Below, piece after piece: positions 37,801 through 46,800 of a stretch of 64,000 nt of DNA. The notes below the pieces were generated by a model. The model saw nothing but the letters and a program-made list of their open reading frames with translations. It searched no databases and had not been told where the DNA came from. Source of the stretch: Tretioscincus oriximinensis (Eukaryota; Chordata; Lepidosauria; Squamata; Gymnophthalmidae); assembly GCA_022410635.1 (NCBI GenBank), contig JAJVDF010000453.1, positions 154,020 through 218,019 on the forward strand, in the 5' to 3' direction. Made by a program: the position numbers and the translations under genes. Numbering within the stretch: position 1 is the first letter of the stretch; each line of letters opens with the position of its first letter.

Positions 37801-40800
37801 ATTTTACCCTCTTGATCCAGAGTGGTTCTGCTAAGATTCAGTTCTCCATCCCCTGTTTAGATTTTAGTAAAGATCTTTGGTCAAGATTTAAAACTATTTT
37901 AGCCTATTTTAAAGTGGTTGTGCATCGTTACTTGCTTTTAACAATAACAAACATAGGGGCTGATGATATATGTGCTTTTAAATCATCTTCATTCCTGAAG
38001 AACCTGATCAGAAATGGCAATTTTGAACTTAATGGAAAACCAGAAAACTTTTTTTTTCTGATTTAGTCCTGTTCTTCAGGAGTTAAAACATTTCAATAGC
38101 ATGTGTGTGACTAAGCCCTAATGTTAATGAAAATATTCTGATATGTTGCACAAGGGTGGAGGAAAAACAGTTGATAGGGTTTACTGGAAAACCCTTCTCT
38201 ATGTTTCAGTGTATTAAACACAAGCATAATTAGTATTATTTAATTTGCTTATAGAATTTCTTGTAATTTGCTGTTAATTTTGAAAGTATATTTATACCTT
38301 ATCTCTCCTTACCCTGCTGCGTGTTGTATTTCTTCCTCTTTCTCTCTTCTACTTCTTCCTGTTCATTCACTTATTTCTTTATTGATTAGAAAAAAGACCG
38401 TATCATATAAAATTGGTTAAAACAGGTGATACAAAGTAGATTTAAAATTCAGTGTAACAAGCTAAAATAATCTGAAATGCCGTCAGCTTTCATTTCAACA
38501 AAGATTCTAAGTTTGGGAGAAATGTGGCATGCACTTTATAGGTGTAATCAATATATAGCACAGTGCCCATGACTGTGAATTTATCACTCCCTCGTAAAAG
38601 CCAGTTTACTTTGGTGGTATTGGTCGCTGCATGGTAGTTTGTCAAAAGAGGGAATAGAAACAGAGATCTGAGCGAATCGTAAACGGGTATTTCACAAGAA
38701 AGTGAGCGGTGTTTTCTATCCTGCCCACTCCACAGGGACATAGTTTACTGAGGGTGATATTTTGATATTGTCTACCTGGTCAAAATGGGTTTTAATTTCT
38801 AGCTTCCTTAATCTTTATGGCATCTCAAAGGTTAAATTGCTGTTTAAATTGACATAGATATGGTAGAGAGCTTGTCTGAAAAATAGCTGCCATGTCATTT
38901 TGTGTTAGGATGTCCCTTAGCCATTGTTTGAAGATGGACTTGGCCTTAGGCCCAATGGACTTGGCCTTAGGCAGGCAAAGATAGTTCAGTCGCTAAGGAA
39001 TCCGTCTCTCAGCTGGGAGATGGGGTTTCGAAGCCCTGTGTTGGACGTGGGGAGGGATGAGCACCTTCCACTAGCCTGTAGCTCTAGCCAACCCAGCTAT
39101 TCGAAAGCATGAATTGCAAGAAATTGCAACTAACTGCAAGTAGATACATGGGAACCACCAGAGCCTGGTGGGGAAGATAGAATGTAAGCCTTCAGGCAAA
39201 AATACCATTGTAAGCCGCTTTGAGTCCCTTTGAAAGGTGAGAAAAGCAGGGTATAACATCCCAGTTCTTCTTCTTCCTCTTCTTCTTCTTCCTCTTCCTC
39301 TTCTTCCTTTTCTCTTTCTTCTTCACCTTCCTCCGCTTCCTCCTCCTAATCTTCCTCATCATCCTTCTCTTCCTCTTCTTCCTCTTTTTCTCCCTCTTCC
39401 TCAACTTCCCCCTTCCCCTTCCCCTGTTTCCCCTGTCCTTCCCCTCTTCCCCTTCTCCTCTCCCCCCCTCCTCACCTGTTGGCCCAGCAAGGGCAGAAGG
39501 CGCACCACTGTGTCTACTTTGCATGGACATCTCAGCTGCAATGAAGGGCAGGGGGGCAGCAGAAGCTTCAGGGGATTCGGATGGATGCTTTCCTGCACCC
39601 AGTTGAAGGAGGCAGAAGATGGGTGGGATAAAGTCTGGGGGCCTCTGGAGGACCTCGCACATCCCCTTTTTTGCTTGCTGGAGCCTAATCAGCCTCCAGC
39701 AGCAGTTCACAGTTCAAGCTGGGACCGTACGTGAATGACATGTGTGTGTGTATTATTGAATGTGTATACATTTACTGTTGTTCCAAAGGAAAGATGTACA
39801 CTGTTAAAAATTTAAAAATAGGATTAATATTCTAGATTTATTTTAGTAGGATGANGTAGTATAGTTTTAATAACATAATATAATGTAATTTTTGTTTATT
39901 TTATAATATATTTGTTTTTTTGTCTTCATTTTACATCTAGTACATTTGGGTCAGAAAATGATAAAGAAGTATCTCAGAAATCACATACTACTTCTAATTC
40001 TGAATCTAGCTCAGCTGAAGAAAGTTCTTCAGATTCCAGCTCAGAAACTGATTCTGATAAGAACACAAAGAATGAAAAATCGGTGTGTACTATTCCTCAT
40101 TCCAAGGTATTCTTTTATTAATGCTGTAGAATATTTGGATCCCATGGTCCCTTTACTTTTGCACAATATACTATCAGACGCCTGGATTGAATAGAAAATA
40201 GAATTGCTTTTATAATTACCGTAATTATAAATTGCTGTAGGAGATGTTTAGTAGATTATATAAATCTACTACAATTAATCTTAGCTATGTGAAATTTATT
40301 TACTTTACATTTGCGTCTTACCTTTCATCTGAAGGTCCTGGGAGAGAAGGTCACAGGCATATTTAAAAGCATAAGCTACTAACTTCTTTCCCTCTCAATT
40401 AAATAGGAATTTTACGTAGATATTGTAAATAGACATTACATAGAACATTAAGGTACAATTGTAAACATTCTGATTTTAATATTAAATATAGCTGCTTCTT
40501 TAGCAATTGCATTCTGAAACATTAGTTCCTTTCATTCTTAAAAGTTTGTATCTTTTGTTAATCCAATTGAAAGTCAAAAAGAAAATCACTAAATAAAAAT
40601 TGCTATTTAGTTTTAAAATTTGCTATTTTAAAAATTGCTATTTAGTCAAAGCCTTCCGTAAGTCTGCTTAAGTCTTTATTTCTATTGATTTAGGTATACC
40701 TAAAACTGAACCTGTGGAAATAAAGTCCCAAGCAGACTTATGCACAGTAACAGGATCACGCTAGATTTTATTGTTGAAACCGAAGCAAAGCAAATGTCAA

Positions 40801-43800
40801 GCGGGAGATTCAGTTTAATTGCAGAAAATTCACTCGTATTTGAAATATTTTTTGTACAATCAATAGCAGTTAAGATGGAATACTAGTTATGACAGTTATT
40901 AAAGTATTCATTTCATAATAAAAAAGGTTCCTTTGAACACTTGATGGTAACAAAAGTCAACCTTAGTACTTTGAATAATTGCATAACATGCATATGATTG
41001 ATAAACCNAAGTTTATTGCTCAGAACAGAGAAAATGCGTGTCTGTCATCCCTCCTGAGAAAAAAAACATAAGGTTCTGTGACAGCCATACAAGGTGCCTT
41101 TATGCAGGATGTTCTCACTAGTCATACAGCAGGTATCTTGTTTTTAACTGGCCATAAAATACAACCTTCACTATTTGAGAGTCAATCACAGCTGAGCTTT
41201 AAAAAGCTTGATTGCAATGTTTATAATTTGGTAGTAATTAAATGTACTTAAGTCATCCAAGGAAACAGCTACGGTCCGTTTGATACATTGCTGTCATATT
41301 CTAGTAATATACCTGCCACTTATATGTATATTTTTGCCAGAGATCTAGATATTTTAATATGCCTAAGAAGCCTACTATTATGCCCTTTTAAATTTCTTGG
41401 ATTAGCTAGACAANTTCAGTTCAATCTAGAAGGAGTCTGTAGCACTGTTCTGTACATTGGCAGTAAGAATACAAATACAAATAGTTTATTGATTAGTCAT
41501 TTGAAAATATCAAATTTACAAAAGATAAAAACATTTGGCCATAATAAGTACAAATCTTGATTAAAACAAAAAGAGAATTAATATTGTTATTTACCTTCAT
41601 TTCCCTCACAGACCATCCCATTCATCTCAATGAATAATTTCCTAAGTCGGGCAGCCTTAGTAAGAAACAGGGCAACCATGTGTGTCACCTGGGGATTTTC
41701 TCCCATCAGTAGATAATTCAGCTGACGTTCTGCAGTCCTATTGGACACCTTTTGTAATAAAGATCCTAGACATGTTGTTCTTATTGAAGAGTACAAGGGA
41801 CAGCTAAACGGGATATGATATAGGTCTTCGACCATTTCTACACAGACACACAGTCTTTCTTCATAAAGTACCTGGTGATATCTTCCATATTTAACCATTG
41901 AGTCAATAAGTTCAAAACATGCATATATAAACTGTTAGCTGGTGAAGCATTTTATTAACTAGGTATCTTTCAAGATGGAAAATAGCTTTTGAATATGCTA
42001 GCCGTTTTAATGATTTTATATTAGAGAGTCTCGCAATGTCATTTTGGGCACTAATGTCTGTCACTCGCTGCTTAAATATCTCTTTGGCTAGATGACTGGT
42101 AGGTCCTAGCATTTGCAGGGAAAGCCCACATTGAGAAATTACTCCATGTATTTGGTAAAGCCATGAGTAGATGATCTCACTCCTATATTGTTCTTTGAAG
42201 CACATTCTTGGGATTCTATGGTAAGAANAAAAGTAAGGATTATTCAGGCTAACTACTAGTTTCTTGGCCTTTTTTTTGATACAGAGATGAAGTTTGTTTT
42301 CTATGACTATCAAATAAGTATAATTTGTACTGGTCAACCAAACTTTACAAACTGATTGTAATGTTTGGTTGTCCAGTACAAATTGAAGAAAGCGATTCAA
42401 AATCCGCATTTTCACTCATGCATATTTTGCATATTTTACACTCATGCATATTTTGCCTTCCTCTGTTCAGACTGCCCAGGTGCATTTGGTGGGCCTTTGT
42501 GTGAGACAGAATGCTGGACTAGATGGGCTCTGGCCTGATCCAGTATGGCTCTTCTTATGTTCATTCCTAATTGGGACAGAGTGCTAGGTCTACATGGAAA
42601 AGAATGTGCTTCATCTGATAAGTGTGATAAAGAGTTGTATTACAGCAACTCTCACACTAATGTAAAAAAAATGAAATCAGAATTTTGATCGACAGAAAAA
42701 GTGTATTCATAAGTTTAATTAGGTGGAGACTTTTTGTGACAGAATTAGATTATTTTTGTCCAGGAAGTTCACATTAAGATTGTTGTTAAATTCTATGATT
42801 TTATATTTAGTATTTCTGTATAAATTTGGAGGTAGAGCCCACATAAAGATGAACAAATAAACAACAGTTCAGTTTAATGTCCCTTGGACAGGAAAGTAAC
42901 TAGTGAATTTGGATCAGCCATTGTTTATCATCTTAGTTAACTTCAGAGAGTTGTGAGGATTCAATGGGTGAGGTAGATTAGCTGTTGAGTTCACATGAGA
43001 AAAGATGGAATATATTGCAAGAATCTATAATGCTTCAAATATTGTAGCACTACAACTCTTCTTGTCCTTCATTATTGTCCATGATGTTTGCAGCTGATGG
43101 TCTCTGAACTTCACCCATCTCCAGTAATGAGATGCTACACTATTTTCCCTCATATTTTCCAAAAAGTTAATTTCACTGAATTTGATTTTGGGAAGTTTTC
43201 ACAATACAAAGCAAGTGTCACCTGAAGTAAGTAGTTTAGTAGTTTGAACTGATTACCGATTACTTAAAAGTATCCTATGATTGTGAAAATTATAAAAGCC
43301 ACATTTCAAAAGAGAAAACAGAAACCATGTTAATTTTCATTTTGATTATGAAGCCTTTGAAATACAAGACTAGCTTAAACTTTGACTGAAATTTCTGACC
43401 ATTCAAAATCAATGCAGTGTTTTTCCATAAGTGTACTTATGGGAAAACTAACACAGAATGTCGTTGGAAAGATATTGCCATAGTAGGACTTTTCATGATG
43501 TATAAAAATAATAGTAGCATTAAGGTAAACATAAAAAGTGTGAAAATATGAAAACTTATCAGCCCTATAGTTGTTACAGTCTTCTACTCACTTTCTACTT
43601 TAAAGAAGATATATCTTAGAACATATGCTAGATACACAACTTTCAAACTCCTGTTGCACATATNTTACCTAAGTAAAAATACTTAACTAAAGCACCAGCA
43701 AGCAATCTCTTTCAGGAGAAGTTGTAAGACATAGAATTCTAATACGTTGAGATACATAATCATGTTCTGTTAAAACTTAAGTGTAGCTTTTGAGTATGAT

Positions 43801-46800
43801 GTATGGGTAAATAAAAGACCCAGCAGCAGGATAGACCTCCCATATGAGCGTAATGCAGTCACTCAACTGTTAAAAACTTGATCCACTATTTAAAAATATA
43901 TATAAAAACAAATTGTCTATCTTTCTGCCTGATCTCTTTTCAACTGCTAACACAGTGGAAACAGTAGGTGATCAGTCAGTGCATTTGGTTTGTCAGTGAT
44001 GGTTTTATATAAATATTGGAAGGATAAGAAACAAAATTCACACAGTAAAATATGATTTCATCTGCCTCTTCTCTGCAGTTCTGTGGCTCATGCTGCGGTG
44101 TGAAATTCTCATTTTATACATTTTGCAGGCGGGGTATATGAATTATGCATTGAGCAAGAGAAATCTCCTGCTTCAAGTCCTATATGCATTTACCCAGGTT
44201 CTGTCTCTATTATCAAGATGAATTGCAAATGGAGAAATGTTTGATGGGATATGGCTTAACTTCTTTGTTTAGCATTCAGCTTTGGATTGTGTTCTCTTCT
44301 TTAAGGGGGAAATAAGGTTTTGTTTCTGTGTACGTGTGCTCTGCAATTTTTAAAAAAGAACAAATCAATTTTTAAAGCTAAATTTCAATTATGTTTACCT
44401 GTAGATATAGAATGTCAGGTTAGGTGAATGTGTGCAGGGGAGAGGAGGTTGCTTTATTGTAATTTAAACTGAAATCCTTTGGCGAGACTAGAATTTTTCA
44501 GATATTGTTACTATTTATAGAAGGGAGAAAAGGAACTCATACACAAAGGGAATGAAAACCCAATACCATTTTTAAGAAGTAGTAAATAAATGTTTAGATA
44601 AATAAAACAAAGCATATTTTTGGTTTGGTAATTGGGTAAAGGACAGCAAACAGTAGCTAATAAATGGACAATTTTCAGAACAGAGGGGACTTAAAAGCGG
44701 GAAGGCCTTAAGGTTCCTTTGGATACTTTGCCTTTCTTGGCTGGTGAAAAATAGCCAACAGAGTAGGTCCACGCAAGACCAGGGAGTAATTAATGATTCT
44801 TTGAAGAATACAATGGCCCTTTCTGTTCTTAAAGAGGCAGTGGTGTCCTTACTCCTCAAGAGGCCCTTTCCAGATTCAAAAGAGTTAACAGCTATTGCCC
44901 AGTGGTTAACATATTCTTTTTGGGTACGACATTGAAGAAGATTGTATTTGTTCAACTGCAATCATGCTTGGAATAAGCTGATTATTTAGAGATGGATGCC
45001 ATTAATTTGCAGGTGATACCCAGCTATCTGGCTCTTTATGCTATCTGGATCAAGAGAGGCTGTCAAAGTACTTGACAGATGCTTGGAGGCAGTAAAGGAC
45101 TGAATGGGGGCAAATAAACTGAAACTGAATCCAGACGAGAAGGAGGTGCTGTTGTTTTGCAGAGTTGAAAGAGTGTCCTTGATAAGGTTTCTCTGCTCTG
45201 GAAAAACAGATAAAACATTTGGGGCTGCTCTCGGATTCTGCATTGATACTTAATGCTCAAATGCAGGCAGTGACCAGAACACCTATTTCCATTCCTTTGT
45301 CTGGCTCTTTATTATTATTTACTAACTATTAGTTTGTTGGTGATTCTTGGGTTGGTATATTTGATGGCACTGTCACATTCCTAGAGATAGAATATTACTT
45401 CCAATTTATAGTCTGAGGTCTTGGCCCTCTAACAAAAAAACCCCAAATAGAATATCACTCAGTCATTTTGGACACGTCCAACCAGACCACTCATGGTAAG
45501 TAACTAGTTTTTAAAGTTATAATGCAATTTTTGGTAGCATCCTTTTCAGTGAAATGTCAACCGGAAGAGCAAAATACAACATTTCCCAATACACTGTATT
45601 CTTGCCAGGAGTACAGTTGATGCCAAACTGTGTTGAAATGTTGGCATGAATTGCCAAATTGTGTTACTGAGAAATATATTCACATTAGTGTATGGTACTT
45701 TTTTTCCTCAGACTGTTCAGCGTCACTTGGAAAAGGTAATTTATTTCAAAAGGCAAGTGCACATGCATCAAGCAACAGAGCAGCAGAACAGAATCCATTC
45801 CCATCACATTTATCTCACAAATGTCAGGCTCACTATCACTGCATAATTCCTCCTCCCAACAAATGCTTGGTTCATTTAACCTTTTTGGGAAACTTTTGCA
45901 CAATCTTGACATCCGAACTTCTTTTTAGCTATTTTTTGGCTAGATTTATAATGAACATTTTTGCTCAGACAGCATGATTGGGCAGAAATGTCAGTGGATG
46001 GTTCAGGCAACATAACAATCAAAGACATCTACTGACCAACCCTAGAATCTGTTTTCAGTACCAGCTTTTCTGGGTTACAGTTCTGTTTCCTTAACTAAAT
46101 TATCTGCACACTCCAGTTTTTTCCCTGTTAAATAAGGCTTCCATCCTATTGATCAAAATAAAAGGACAAACAAAACTGAAACAATTTTTAAAAATAAAGT
46201 TTTGCCCTCCCGCTGATTCAGTTTAACTCTTTTGATGTCTTTGTGTTGCTGTCTCAACAGATTTGAATAAACTTGTGAAAAAATGCCCAGATGTGGAATG
46301 CTCATGAAAAAAATATGTGAAAAGTGTATTTTATTCAAGTTGATTTGTCTAGACTGATAGTGGGATGGAGACAAAACAATTAACTGTGATAGTCTTGACC
46401 TCCTACTTGTTATTTGAGCAGCCATTTCTGAATCAATGTCCTAATTTTGACAGTGATAAGATAGAAATCGGGGATAGTGTGAAAATCAGTATATAAGGCA
46501 AAATTATACAACAGCTCCGAAATGAAAAAACCCCAGCTATACAACTATGAATGATCAATAAATAAATATGTATTATTTTCAAATCAGTCAATAAAATATT
46601 CCAGTATTTGACCTAATTAATTATATAGTATCCGATCTATAGTATAAGAGTCAGTATAATTTCCCAAAGACCGTTTGTTTCAAAACAGTTCACAGGGGAA
46701 CAAAATCCATCCCTTCTCCATTTTACTATGCAATATAGTNCTATGCTTTGTAGATGTGTTGTGAATATGTACTATGCTATATTTTCTATATCACACTATT

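Noticed and set aside
39192..39734. Long open frames on both strands (165-172 codons, Lys/Arg-rich or Leu/Pro-rich)
   Set aside because: They are produced by the homopyrimidine tract; amino-acid content is that of a simple repeat, and both strands are open at once.
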